A DNA stretch of 64,000 nt from the NCBI GenBank assembly GCA_021397835.1, contig JAJFZO010000609.1, positions 2,392,501-2,456,500 of the forward strand. Reading direction: 5' to 3'. The DNA is from Moringa oleifera (Eukaryota; Streptophyta; Magnoliopsida; Brassicales; Moringaceae). The stretch's first letter is position 1, and every line of letters starts with the position of its first letter. Positions 24,103-37,129 of this stretch are shown piece after piece. The notes beneath the pieces were generated by a model that was not told the DNA's origin, did no database searches, and saw only the letters and a program-made list of their open reading frames with translations. The position numbers and the translations under genes were made by a program.

Positions 24103-26085
24103 TTGCAAAGCTACATTTCGCTTTAAGGGCAAGTTGCATGTGCAATTTGCAGCTGTATCTGTGCTTGGCTAGACATCCTTGTCTTTTCGTTAGTCCCCTT
24201 TTTGATTGTTTGCTTCTTTTTTTCTTTTCTTTTTTTTATGATGAGAATGGACATCTTCATATTTATGTAATTGTCAGGAAGTGTAAGAATAAAAGGAAAA
24301 TATATTTGGTATAAAGTATCCTCCATGAGCACTGAAATTTTAGTGTCTGTATTGCTGACAGTACAGAGATACCCATTGATGTAGTCAGTGTCAAGCGACT
24401 AGCTAGACTGGCATCACGGCTAGCACTGTTGAAGATAATAAACTCGTTATTTTTGGTTTTTTTTATTAGACACCAATGGAAAGCTTAATTACCATAGCTA
24501 TGATGTAATAGCTAGCTCGTAGTAATTGTAAGTGGACAGTTCATAGTACCATGTCTACAAAAGAAAAAAAAAGGAAAAGAAATCAATTTAGAATGAATAG
24601 CTTACATGGGTGTTCAACTCTTTTGACATAATTTCAAAGAACTGTGGTTCGGTCCAAAGTTTTGTTTGAATATTTCTTGAAATTTCCCCAATAATTAGAT
24701 GGATCTTGGTCTCAGACATAGTTGGTCACCATTTTGCTTTCTTATCTTCTTTCTTTTCAAATTCCTTTAAGCATTATGAAAAATTAACTGAATATATTTC
24801 TCTTTTCTTAATCTATGCACCCCAAGCAACATGTCATTCATGAGTCATAGTTGTCAATGTCTGAGCTTATGGACACTTAGACCAAAAGCTTGGCTCTTTT
24901 AGAAGGATACAATAGTTCAAGTCTCATCCTGCCATCTTTCCACAATAACACTTTCTATATGGGACAGTGAGAAGTTATTGTTTGAAGAGTTTTATTGTTG
25001 CAAGCATTTGGATACTTGTCTTTGTGTATTTTAGGCCTCTAACTGTGTGCCAAATAATTTATTTCCTGATGCATTACCCTTTCCCTTTAACACCTTCTTT
25101 CCACCAAAGGAGTTGATGGGTTATTCCTCATTTTTATAATCAGAGATATAATGACCAACTTGTTGCCTACAAGGCATGGGAAGAAGACAGCATTACTATG
25201 GTTGATACACCTCCATACGGAAAGGCATAAGTGAACATAGATCAAAGAGACCAAATAACCTAAGAATCGGCAGCGGGGTTGACTAGATATCATTCGAATT
25301 CAAAACTTTTAACATATAGTGAAAATTTTAATTACTATATCCAGGATTTATTACTCAGGTCAGGATATGTGTTACATATATATAGTGTATCAGGAAAATC
25401 AAAACTTTACCCGGTTAGGCAATTTTTGTAGGCTAGTGGTTCATTATATTGCTTCTTATAAGCATTTTTCAAGCAATAATTATTTTGTATTTTGCATAAG
25501 ATTACTTCAGTTTCATTTGCTGCGAGTAACGCATAGTTGCACAAACTTTTTAGACCAACTTAACCAGTAACCTTCAGCTCCAGATTGCAATAAATATCTT
25601 GTTTTGATTAATTTTTCATGGAAACTTTTAAGAATGTCTCCAGTAGTTCATGATGTTTCAATTTGGATCCCTAACTCGATGTAGTCTTCATCAACTCTCC
25701 TTACTTGATTTAATATGCCCCTTAAGCTTCATTATTCATAATTTAATTACCTGTGTATCTGGATTATCTTGCTTGAAACATCCTATACAAAAAAGAATTT
25801 GATTTGCTGTCAAGACAATTGATGAGATGGCAGAAACTCGTAAACCGCTTTCTTTTTTCCTGTGGCTCAATTGATGGATCTAGGTGTTTGATAACAGAAC
25901 AGTTTGAGTTTAAATAAACATAGAAAAGGAAAATTTAAATAAAATTAGAAGTGGTACAAAGTAGGAATTGACGGTTTATATGTATATATAAGATTATACT
26001 TTTAGTCGTTGTTGTCAAATATGAAAGATTTAATACCTATTTATAAGTGACAAAAATCAGTTAAAGACCAACATTCAGGAAGGGT
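24103..26085. other. 3' flank and intergenic DNA
   Basis: The first 350 bp are probably the 3' UTR of the DUF688-like gene. The rest has short chance ORFs only. The last part (25900-26085) may be the 3' end of the copia remnant that follows on the minus strand, but no LTR was identified. Confidence 0.4.
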
Positions 26086-26400
26086 TGAAAGTTTGTAAAG
26101 TTAGGTGAATAAATCAATTGCTAAACTGATATTTGGGGTAGCATGGAAGCTGCCTTACCAAACCTGCACTAATTTCGATGAAATGTCGTAGTCGTATGAA
26201 TTTGTTTTTAATATTGCCTTAGTAAATATGTCCGCTATTCAATATTTAGTTTTGCAGTGTTTGAACTTTATCTCTTTGTTTATTTCTACTTTTGTGATGA
26301 AATGATGCTGGATACGTAAGTGTTTAATTTTATTGTTAGAATGAAATTCTTTGTAATTGCTATTTCTAACTTACTATCACAACAGATTTACGTAGCTTTA
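26086..26400 (-). pseudogene. Ty1/copia polyprotein remnant (RNase H C-terminal end)
   Basis: On the minus strand, split over frames, the copia pol end is readable: IAITKNF at about 26350, NKIKHLRIQHHFIT at about 26303-26345, KEIKFKHCKT and IADIFTKAILK at about 26216-26275. The C-terminal copia pattern is normally TKHIDVKYHFIRD, then IADIFTKALP. Stops and a frameshift show decay. The upstream pol part is missing: at about 26400 similarity stops where the left arm of the large palindrome begins, so the palindrome probably inserted in or replaced the element. Confidence 0.65.
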
Positions 26401-26419
26401 TTTTTTGGCTCGCCCATGT

Positions 26420-29400
26420 TACGATCGGGGTTTCAATCGAGAAAGCTTGCAGCGTGGGAAAAATTTAAAAATAGAAAATTGCTACCAATCTTTTTAAATG
26501 CGGTTCGTCATAATTAAAAAAAATGAAGCTTAACGGTTTTTTTTTTAATTTTTTTTAAAAATAAGATTTTAAGTCTAGTCTGTTATGCTGGAAAGGATAA
26601 GTACCCTTAAAATGCTCTGAAATTAGTATGGCTTTGATTTTTTTCTGCAAATTAATTTTAAGAGGTATTTTAGTCAAAGTATTCAAACTTTTACACTTAC
26701 TCCACCTCGATGTACCAAAATATTTTGTTATACATACATAAAGAAGAGAGTAGTTTGCAGTTACTCACTCCTATTCTTTTTCAAAATAAGGATTAAAAAT
26801 TGCATATATGATATATTTTTAAAATTATGACATATTTATTAAAAAAATATTATAAGAACATTTCTATAACACAATATATCTATAAATATTGAATAGTTTT
26901 AAAGCAGATAACTTAATGAAGGTCTATCAATATCTTAATTCAAGTATCTTTGTTCAAGAAAATGAATAATTTATAGCAAGTTTCGAAGAGATAGCTCATG
27001 TAACTTTTGAGGTCCACTACTTTTTTACGTAGATTTTTTTTTCCCTTCAATGCAAGATCACAACTAGGAGTCTCTTTTAATAAAAGTTTTTTTTTTTTTT
27101 TATGAATTCTAAAGAAAATAAAGTGCTTTTTCTAAGAATGTTTACAAGTGTTAAAGAAAGAGAGTTCTCAATCTCTTGAGACTGTGACTTTGAGCATGTG
27201 AAAGTGTGAATGTGATTGTGAATGTGAATCTATGTGATTGTGAATTAGTGAATGTCCATCTGGCTATAGGCTTCAGTAGCAATTTATAGGCTTCGCGTCA
27301 GCGCAAGTTAGTAGCAAATGGCAGGTTAACCTAAGGATTGCAGTGTGCTCATGCAACATTTGCTTCCAACCTTTAACAATATCAGTTTCACTTTGAGGGA
27401 TCTTTTGAGGCTCTATCGGGGTATGTTGGCTAGTTCTGAGTTAGTTTCTTTAATCTCCAATCTGATTTAGACATGAAGATATCTTTAATTATGTCCATTT
27501 CTATCAGGGTGACCGAAGAATGAGTTTACCCTGTAACCTCTATCATGCTACTTAATCTTCTTGAACTCAAGCTCCATTCTTGTTTTTAGGAATAAGCTTT
27601 TCGCATGCATTTTGACCTTTTCCATAAGAGTTTTAACACGAGACACATATTTCAGCCAAAAAAATTCAACTTTACCTACTTTTCAGAGTGTGCTGCCTTT
27701 GGGCAGACTACTACATCAGCAAGTCTACTACCACATGTGATATCACGATTGACTCTGTAGGTATGCCTTCACTCATCTATAGCTAAGTCAACATCCTATA
27801 CCATGTCACCTGTTATTGTACTTTAAACTAATGTTACAGTGTTGTCCATTGGCGCCATGTCATGTCATTTAATGAAAGATGAATCAATAGAACTCTGTCT
27901 TACCATGTCAACGACATTGCTAATTGACGTTATGCCATATTAATTATTGGCAATGAGTGAATGTAGCCCTTACCTAGTCACCTTATTAGTGTCACCCATT
28001 AATGTCTTGCAACATGGTTCCTCTTGCCATGTTAACAACCCTATCTACTATTAATGATTATTTTCTGCCTTATCATTAAGGGCATCTCATCGCTTCATGC
28101 CATATCAGCTCAGCTTGTTATGACAATAGCTATGCTATTGAAGATACTATTATTTATAACTGCTTTTCTTTGAATGGCTAATTCTCTTAAAATCTTCTTT
28201 TTTAAACTTTGCTGCTTTTTCCCCATAATTGTCCTTATTCTTCTACCTTGGAAGCTCTATTTTTTGCTATCATAAGTCCTCAAATGTTTTTAGGTGAGTC
28301 TCTATTCTCTTACAATAGAGCTTTTTCTCCCTTAAGTAATATTTGCTCTTTTTCCTCTCCTTCAGTAGTTACCAACAAGGATTTAGTTAGAATTAGGAGA
28401 ACTTATAGGATTCTTGCCTCAATAGATATGGTAATACTCACCCTAAATGAGAGCCCTTGGTCTAAAACGCTAGGCACCTTTTTGTCTTTAAAGAGTGTCT
28501 CAAAGGCAATTTGAGACTCTCTCTAAACTTTATTTAAAGAAGTTTGTAAAAGTTATAAGGTGTCCCTTTCTTAATGAGTTTTTAACTCCTGAAGGATCGT
28601 AATTGCCTTCTTTGTTAGGTGTCTAGATTTAGGAATTTTGTAGCTTCCACCTTTGTTGTTTTCTAAATTTTTGGAGCTTAAGCAACTGAGGACTTACCTA
28701 TACTATGCTAAGAGGTTTTGGCATTTTTCATCCAAGAGACCTAGCTTCTTTGCCTCTAACTTGCCAAATACAGTGAAGCATTAGATACAATCTTACTTTT
28801 AAGTGCTCTAGAATAGGATTCCCTTTAGGATTAACCATTGGACCCTCCCTAACCAAAACTAGGGCAATAATTTCTCCCTCTATGAGTCCTTTATTGCTCT
28901 CAAACAAACTTTGGCAAATAGCAAGAACACTCTATATATGTTTGTTTATTTTGAAAATGCTTGGATAACTAAAAATACATTCCCATTTAGTCTTTTAAGA
29001 GCTTTTCCTTGTGTTATCCTCTAAAGAGCTTACATCACACCTTTTACTCACTCTCAAGCATGAGTAAACTCTCCATTGGAGTCTACATCAGCCCATTCTT
29101 CTTTTATTGTTCTAGGACTCCTTTCCCCCATTTGGAGACCCCTTCCTAACCAAGCTCTTAATCCTTTATTTTAGATGGATCAAAGTCTCCCTCATTAGGT
29201 AATGAGTTTTATATTACACTATGGATTTTTATGCTTTTGGTAAACTATCACTAATTTTTTTGCTTTTTACCTTGCAGATCACTTTCTCATTTATGGCTAG
29301 AGGTGACAATTTTTTTTGAGGAGGTAGTGGAGGTGGTTGAGAAGATACCTTCAGGTTCTACCTCTAAGAAGGGGAAAGTAGCAACACTATTTCTTCCAAT

Positions 29401-29512
29401 GCCAAATCCTGAAAAAGTGCTCCATCGAAGATGGTGACCTTTGCAAACTTTTTCTCTTAGTAGAACCCTGCAACTGTCACCACCTCCTCCCTAGCCTTGA
29501 ACATCGAGAAAA
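26420..29512 (+). mobile_element. left arm of a 6.3-kb imperfect palindrome (gag-bearing retroelement segment)
   Basis: Colinear in inverse orientation with 29585-32700. Landmarks: GGTTTCAATCGAGAAA at 26428 against its complement near 32683; TTTTAAGAGGTATTTT near 26660 against the complement of TTTTAAGGGTATTTT near 32478; a gag-like ORF at 28209 against its mirror at 30748; AGGAGGTAGTGGAGGTG at 29320 against the complement near 29757. Every pair has its midpoint at about 29535-29560. Divergence is about 20-30% by eye. No target duplications or LTRs were resolved. Confidence 0.7.
28209..28990 (+). pseudogene. gag-like retroelement ORF relic (putative gypsy-type transposon domain)
   Basis: An open stretch to 28514 reads VVTNKDLVRIRRTYRI, then MVILTLNESPW. 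After two or more stops, frames carry KVSLS, then about 28600-28790 FFVRCLDLGI, FELKQL-like and RPSFFASNLPNTVKH. The order (DL..IR..Y.IP, hydrophobic block, late Phe-rich and Arg-Pro motif) resembles the plant gypsy-type gag-associated domain PF04195, which I infer from pattern only. Its inverted partner at 30040-30760 preserves the same motifs. It is non-coding now. Function in intact relatives is probably structural or accessory. Confidence 0.5.
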
Positions 29513-29585
29513 TTATTCACAAAGTGGTTTTGCCAACTTTTATCTTATCTTTCCTCTTAAAAAAAAAAAAAGGTTCATCTAGAAA
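29512..29585. other. spacer at the centre of the large palindrome
   Basis: About 75 bp between the arms, including a run of 13 A (29560-29572). Arm similarity can be followed to about 29510 on the left and 29587 on the right (TGGTGACCTTTGCA against the complement of TGCAAAAGTCACCA). Confidence 0.5.
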
Positions 29586-29818
29586 AGATGTCTAGTATGA
29601 GAAGAAGTGGTAACTGATATAGGCCCTGTTGAGAGGAGAAGTATGCAAAAGTCACCATTCTAAGAGGAGTGCTTTGCTAGGTGCTTGTTTATACAAAAAA
29701 AGTGCTACCATTTTGTTTTTTTAAGAAGAGCCTGGAGGTATCTTCTCAGTCACCTCTACTACCTCTTTAAAATTGCTCTTCCTACCCCTAAGTATTATCG
29801 AGAAATGATTTGTAAAAT

Positions 29819-29857
29819 GTATATATATATATATATACACACATACATATACATATG
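29819..29857. repeat. (TA)n(CA)n microsatellite
   Basis: TATATA run passing into CACACATACATATACATATG. Confidence 0.75.
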
Positions 29858-30039
29858 AAAAGGAGTTAGTGATAGTTTACCAAAAACATAAAACTTATAT
29901 CTCAGCATGAACTAAATTTACCTAATGATGGAGACTCTAACTCATCTAAGGGAATAAATATAAAGGCATACCCAAGATAAGGTCTGTTGATCGATGAAGG
30001 AAGGCTAGGTAGGTTAGGGATGAATCAACTGAGGTAAAC

Positions 30040-30760
30040 TCTAAGGGAGAGTTTGCCACTTGAGGAGGCAGGGTAAAGGTAGGTTAAAAAGCTTTCTAGA
30101 GGTTGATAATGGGGTAAGCTCTTGAAAAACTAGGTGAGAATGCACTCTAGTAATCCAAGCATTACCAAAAGAATGGTAGACATACAAAAAGTCTTCTTGA
30201 CTGCACAGCAATAGTAAGTAGCTCACACAAGGTAATATAACTACCATAATCTTTATTAAGATGAGTCCACTAGTCTTGGGAGGGATTCTATTCTGAAGTA
30301 CCTAAAAATATGTTTATTTCAATACTTCATTGCCTTTGAAAGATCAAAAGGAAATAGTAAAGGCCTATTGGAAGAGAAATATCAAAATTTTTTAGGGTGT
30401 CTTAGGCTAGTCTTTAGTTGCTTTAGCTTAAAAAATCCAAAAAACATTAGGAATAATTATTTTTTAATTCCTAAATCTTGACACTAGCAGAGAAAAGAAA
30501 TAGAATTTTGCATGAATTAAAAGTTAGCTGAGAGAGGGATACCTTGTAATTTTCACATATTTCTCTCCTTTAAGACATTCCTTAAACACACATAGTGCAC
30601 TTGGCTTTTCAAACCAGGGCCTCTCATTGAAGGTAAGTATCACCATGGTTATCAAGGTAGGGATCCCATAAGTTCTCCTAATTGTAGCCAAATCCCTATT
30701 GGTAATTACCAAAAGGCCTACAAATTTCATACTAGCTAGAGTATACAAGAAGAAAAGAGT
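30040..30760 (-). pseudogene. gag-like retroelement ORF relic, inverted partner
   Basis: Minus-strand ORF 30524-30748 reads LLVITNRDLATIRRTYGIP and MVILTFNERPWFEK. These are the motifs of the left-arm ORF (VVTNKDLVRIRRTYRI, MVILTLNESPW) with about 30% residue change. Similarity continues toward 30040 in broken frames. The protein is truncated and interrupted. It lies at the mirror position of the left relic, which is the best evidence that both arms derive from one segment. Confidence 0.5.
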
Positions 30761-32700
30761 AAAAAAAAGTAAAATTTTTCTATAGAGAAAAAGTGGTTCA
30801 TTGAAAAAAAAAAAGAATCGCCTTAAAAAAATCCATAGAGACTATAAGGAGCAAATAGTAGTTTCCAGAGTAGAAGGATGACGGAGACTGTAAGGAAAAT
30901 TAGGTAGAGTGAAAGAAAACACTTTAAAGGAAACTTAACATTTAGGGGGAGAATTATCACAAAGAACAACTTATTCAAAAGTGATACTGCTGATGTGGCA
31001 CAATGAGCTAGCATGGTATGATGTAGTTAGGTACCTTTAATGATGTGTGAAGAGAGGGCTAACATAGCAAGGCATAATCTAAGGATGCCTTTACTGACAA
31101 AGCAAAAGTAGCCATTAATAATGGAAGGAGCAGTTGATATGGTAAAAGGATCCAATTGGTAACGGGCTAGTAGGTGATGCTAATGAAGTGGCAGGTCGGA
31201 GTTACACCCAATTCACCTATTCATTAATTGAGTGGTAAGACGTTAGTGGGTAATGCTTGAGACATGGTAAGTGAAGTGCATTGCTTGTCCTTTATTAATT
31301 GACGTGATATAACATCATTTTATGACATTACCACATTAGTTTAACACGCAACAAGAGGTGATGTGGCTAAAAGCATTGGTTTGTTGATAGTTAAATGAAG
31401 GCAGGCCCATTTAGTCAACAGTAACTTCTTATGTAGTGGGTAGACTGCTGATGTGGTAATTTGCTTAAAGGTAGCGCACTTTACAACACGGTTCAAGTAA
31501 ATTCTTTAGCTAAAGGACTTGTTTCAGGTCGCAAATCATAAAAAAAAGATTGAATGCATAAAGAGACATGAGATTGCTACTAAAATTTGGAATTAAGCTT
31601 GGGTTCAAGGAAATTGAGCTACACAATGGAAGTCATTGGGTAAACATGTTTTTGAGTTACCTAGGTGAAAACAAATAAAATTAAAGACACATTACACTTA
31701 GACGAGGTCAAAGAGCGAGGAAATCAAGTCAAAGCTAACAAGTGCACACTAATAAAGTGTTGAAAGACCTCTTGATGTAGAGCTAACTTGGTTGACCCTG
31801 GAGGTAGAGATTGTTTGGGTACACTACACTTCCCTGATCCATTCACCATTTGCTATTAATCTATGCTAATAAAACTTAGAAATAATTATTGAAGCTTGTA
31901 GTTGGGGGCATTGGCATTCATTCAAGACATTTAGATCACACTCACACTTACCTACGTAGAGAAATCCAGTACTCTCTTGTACCTGCAAACACTCATAGCT
32001 CTTTTAGAAAAAAGATCTCTTTGTACATTTTTTGATTTCATAGCAGCTTCTATTTCTAACAGGAGGAGTTTTCATCTGAAATCTCGTATCCATTTGTATT
32101 AGAGAGGAAAGAAATTCAACGATAAGAGTAAAAGACTTCAAAAGGTATGAAAGTTCTCCTTAAATCTATTTATTATAAATCATTTATTTTCTTAAATAAA
32201 ATTACTCGAGTTGAGATATCATTAAATTCTTGTTAAGTTATATATTTGATATTTATAGTTATATCATTTTATAGAAATACAAAATGCTTTATTGTTGAAG
32301 TTTCTCTTCAAGAATATATTTTTCTAGAAAAATATTACATACATAATTTTTTACCCTTGTTTTGGAGGAAAATGAAGGTAAGTGAGTGCAAATTGCCTTC
32401 TTCTCTGTCAAAAAAATTATTTTGGCATATTAAAATGAAGTAAGTACAAAATTTTGATTGCTTTGATCAAAATACCCTTAAAATTATTTTTTTGAGAAAG
32501 AAATTAAAAATGGTACCAATCTTAGGCATTTTAGGAGTGCTAATTCTTCCCCAGGCATATGCAACTCCTGAACCTAGATCTCAATCTTTTTAACCAATTA
32601 GTATTGTTTTAAAATGATGGTTAATCATATCTAAAAATATTGGTGGTAACTATTAATTTTCTTCATGCTATGAGTTTTCTCGATTGAAACCTCGATCGAG

Positions 32701-33150
32701 ACAATTGGTGACTCTTTACTAAGGATCAAATCCAAAATCTCTAGTTTCATAAAGAGTTAGGCCATTTTTTTTTCTTTCCTACTTTATATTTATACTTTAG
32801 TTTCTTACTTATTATGTTTTATTTGTTCTAATAATTTCTTATAACATACCATACACCATAAAACATAACATAAGCTTTATACCCAAGCTTCATGTATTTA
32901 ACCTAAAGTAATGCCATGGTTGAGATTAGAAAATAAGCCTAGTAAGGATATACATGATGAATTATTACAGTTAGAAATTTATCTTTTCGTGGTGTATTTT
33001 TGTATTAATTTCCTAGAAATATGAGAACTTCACCAATCCTAGTTAAAGTTATTTTATGGTGGTATAAGAAAGAAGAATAAAAAAGGGAGATGATATGAAT
33101 ATTGAAATTAAGTTACTAGCTAAAGTTAAATTGATAATAAAGAGAAACAG
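32701..33150. other. intergenic DNA right of the palindrome
   Basis: AT-rich, with no gene recognised. Confidence 0.4.
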
Positions 33151-34000
33151 TTTAATAGAATTGGCCTTATTGTAGGAGATGATGAATGGAGAAGACCAAA
33201 AGAAATTCAAGGATGAATATAAGTATATTAGACATTTCCTTAAGGGCCCAATGAAGGCTTCCCTAATCAAAGTGGTAGTCCATTTTTGGAAATCTTTTCA
33301 CTAGCATTTCATTTATGGTGAATGTGACCCTACGATGACTTTGGAGGAGTACACCTTATTATAAGCCTAAAGCTAGCCTAGCCTTATAAATTATTCATAA
33401 GTAAGAAGAAGATGCTAGTTAAGAAGCAACTAGGAAGCTTTTTGGGTTATGCAAAGGTGAGGCCGAAAAAGCTATTCATCATTGAGGAACCTTCAACTAT
33501 GTTACACCATGAGTTTTTTTTCCCTATATTAAAGAGCATATAATGGATGAGTCAAGGAGAAAAAGGCTAGCTTTGGCTATTTATAGGCTTCTAATATTCC
33601 TCAAAAGTGCATGGCCAGATGGTAGTTTCAGTTGTGAACTTTTTGATGGTATACATCTACAGAGTAAATCCAGTCCTACTAATATTAGTAGAAACTTTAA
33701 GATCCTTGGGACATTATAGGAGGAATGGGACAAGAAATTTGTTAGGAGGGCTTCCTTTACTCTCTATAGCTCCAAAGCCAACTTAGAATAAATGGGGAAA
33801 TATCAAAAGTTCAACAACTTCCGATACAAACATTTTGTGAAGAAGGTAAAAATGATAATACAACCATGTACGAGTGGGCAAAAAATTTATGTAGCCTGAC
33901 AAGGAAACAAATACAATGGATAACACCTATCATGATGGGGCCGAAGTGACAAAGCTGGGGGCACACCATTTGCCCACTAGTGAGAAATGGGTGGAATTGT
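33150..34000 (+). pseudogene. plant mobile-domain/gag-like transposon relic
   Basis: Plus-strand blocks read KEFKDEYKYIRHFLKGPMKA (33199-33258), SLIKVVVHFW (33259-33288), FIYGECDPTMTLEEYTLL (about 33308-33361), and later MYEWAKNLCSLTRKQIQWIT in another frame near 33868. The pattern of a hydrophobic helix, then a FW...F.FG..D..PTLEEY motif, occurs in the plant mobile domain/DUF7745-type proteins of plant transposons. Several stops are present. Which element it belonged to is unclear, because no RT or transposase follows it. Confidence 0.45.
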
Positions 34001-36990
34001 ATCTTTTCTTTTGTTTAGTTTGGTTAAAAAGATAATAAGTCTTAAAATCAAGTTTGGCTGACCTTTTAATGAAAATAAAGAAAAATAAAAGTCATTATTA
34101 ATCTTTTTTATGTTTTGATTGTTCATCAAAATACTTTTGTTTTTTTCTCTTTTATTTAAAAAAAAAAAACCAAAGAGAGGTAAAAAAAAAAAATTTTGGC
34201 AGTGGACAAACTTTACCAAGAAATCTAGATCCACGAGTTAATTGTGTGTAAAAAAGGATTAGTACACTTGTGAAACCCAAAATTGAACTTTTTCTCAGAT
34301 AAAGTAACACATAATTACAAAGAAAAAACTTTTTCTCAAAAATGCATGAATGATGGAAACTTGGTCTCTAAAGCCATTTGATTTAAGACCCTAAAGGTTG
34401 GCTTTTACCAAGCCTTTAAGTCTTAAAAGAAATGCAAAGAGAGAATCTTGTTTTCTTGAAATCATCAAAAAGCACTTAAAACGATCCATTTTATGCGAGA
34501 ATCAAGAAAAGGGCATCACACAAGCTCTCATTTCCTCAAGATGAGGTCGTTTTATTTAAAACTCTATGTGAGGATTGATCCATACACATACTTCATTCTA
34601 AAATTTATTTATTAAGAAAGAATGGACATAAAGTGTAGAAATGATAAACAAAAGAACTCATTACAACAATAAAATATCAAAAAAGTAGGAGAATATGATA
34701 GAAAGCATAAAGAAAGCATGAGAATAATATGAAGATTTCATATATGATTGAATTAGTTATAAAAAGAAGAATATTAGGTTTACTTACTGACATAATGTAG
34801 CAACCTTTTCGCAGTCTTTCAAAAAAAAAACTTTCACATACTTTCGAACTTTTACTCTTAAGCTCACTAAAGAAAATGAAAGTGTTTCACTCTCAAAGAA
34901 AGAAAAAGTTATTCTTTCTGAAAACTCCTTTTTAAAAGAAAACTCTTGCTAGTATAAGTCTTTTTTAAGTATGTAGCTAAAAACAAGCAATTTATTCAAT
35001 GAAAGCTAGGTCTCTAAACTCTATCAACTAAAAGAAACTTCATTGTTTTTCTTTCGATCAAAGGGCTATTTATAGATGTGGCCTTGTTAGAAATGGAAAA
35101 TGCATGCCATTGATCTATGATGTGCAAATGCATGATTCTTATATCATGCACCTTTTCTTTAATTTAGAATCTTATAGGTAGCCTCTAGAAATCTGTAGAA
35201 TTCCTTTAGAAAGACACATCCTACACTTTACTATTTATGACTTGGTGCAACTTAAGATTTTCTAGATTGAGATTTTAATGTCATAGATGTCCCAATGGTT
35301 AACAAAGGATATCCTTATATCAGTGTCTTGTTGAGCAACCTGATGAGTGATCGAGGATTTGGCCTAGGTTGAAATTGATGCAAATCAACCTTATGAGTGA
35401 TCAAGATAAATACAGGTTAGGCCAAAATTTGATCAGGCCGAAAGTTGGGTAAGAAAACTATGTCTCTAGTACCAAGTCAGCTTTTCATCGTTATAAAAAG
35501 TTTCTTTTGACATATTTATTGTATAAGTGCCAGCTCATGATTTGCCTTACCACTTAGAGATGTAAAAAAGTAACACATTTTTTGTGTTGCCCCTTGGTTT
35601 TTCTGACGAATGGTTATTTCATTTAAATGGATTTTAGAATAGTCTTATCTTTCACTTAATTAACTTTTTGCAAAAAAAAGCCTTTAGATTCTCTCTCAGC
35701 GAGTCTAGAGCTTTTTATCTTCGTCTCTGCAATTCATCGTATTAGGTGAGTTTTCAACTCTTTTTTTCATTTTTTAGTTCTAAGGAAATTGCCAAAAACC
35801 TAGGTCATTCCATTTAGACTCATGAGGATCTAAAATTGGTTAGGAGTAATTTCCACATTCCAAGATATTTAAAGCTTGAAATCTTTTGTTCTTCTAACCA
35901 ATTATCAATCTACCATGAAGGCTGGGTCATAGTATTTAAGGATTATGGACCTACCATGAAGGCTAGGTCATAGTATTTGAAGACAGCTTTAAGGGAGGCA
36001 GATAGACAAGTTAACATGTCCAATTATTTTTAGTAGAATCACTATCTATATATCAAGATAGCCAATAAATTAACCCACTTGACTTATCAATATGCTTTTA
36101 TAACAACCTAAGCAAGTATTCTTTCCTAAAGCAATCTTCACATTCTTTTTTTTTTAGCTCCTTTATCAACTCCTCCTTAGATATCTACATGCCTTAATAG
36201 AATTTTTTATTTTTGGATTGCTATATTTTTTTATGGTGTAAGTCTTATAAGGTTTGAGTAGTCTAATACCTAGTAAGGACATGTATTCTCCAAGGGTGGG
36301 AGTGAAATCAATTTCTCCAAATTTGAAGACCTTATATGTTGAATCCCAAAAATGTGTTGATGCTCTTATTAATGATTTATCAATCTAGATAGAGATCAAT
36401 TCCCCAACATGTCCATATATTTTCTAGAATTCTTCTCTCTTGAATGGACTAATCTATCTTAAGATTTCTTTTAAAGCTGTAAGATCATTTTCTTTTAACA
36501 TTAAATTGACTTAAGAAAATGATAGATAAGAAAAAGGATGCATTAGTTTATCTCTATGCTTAGATTACACATTCTCAATCCATTGTGGTACTTCTACAAG
36601 ATACTAGACTGACCCAATCTTTCATTCTATTCATTTTGATTCAAAAATCCAAAATAAAACTATTCTTCTTAACTTGTTATAAGCTTCTAATAAGGCTTAC
36701 ATATGACTTTTTCTATAAGTAGGGTTTGATTTAAAATTAGGCCTTTGAGTTCTAAAAATTTTTACGACCTTAGATCCTACACATTTGGTCATTAGTTTGA
36801 TAAATGCAAATGCTAAAAAGTATTTCAAGAATGGTACCAACTCATGGAGTGAGACTTAGACAGGATAATGTACATAATATACACAAAGATTAAGTGATCT
36901 CTTGAATGCTTACATCTCTTTATCCCTCTTAAAACAGGATATACATAAAAAAAAAGGCTGAGCTTTGGTTCAGCTCTATGTGTATGTGTG
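34001..36990. other. long stretch without recognised genes
   Basis: Only chance ORFs. Contains a 41-bp tandem duplication at 35910-35980 (listed separately). Probably old retrotransposon or LTR debris, but I cannot name a family. Confidence 0.4.
35910..35980. repeat. 41-bp tandem repeat, about 1.7 copies
   Basis: CTACCATGAAGGCTGGGTCA at 35910 recurs as CTACCATGAAGGCTAGGTCA at 35951, and both run on into TAGTATTT. Confidence 0.75.
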
Positions 36991-37129
36991 AATGTGAGCG
37001 TAAAGTTTCTATTTACAAGACAAAATTAAAGGCAGCAATACATGCAGCAAAAAGATGTTGATAAAGTTTGGAGTTAGTTTAGGGTTTTAAGGTTTAGGGT
37101 TTAAGCTGGTGGACTTGGGCTTACCATCA

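Larger units (their letters stand above)
29585..32700 (-). mobile_element. right arm of the 6.3-kb imperfect palindrome
   Basis: Inverse copy of 26420-29512, with the same order of landmarks and nearly equal distances: from the gag motif to the inner landmark is about 945 bp in both arms, and to the outer GATCGAGGTTTCAATCGAG landmark about 1950-2000 bp. A TA/CA microsatellite at 29819-29857 is found only in this arm. Similarity ends near 32700. Confidence 0.7.

Noticed and set aside
37083..37102. Telomere-like GGTTTAGGGTTTA
   Set aside because: Only about two units; too short for an interstitial telomere.
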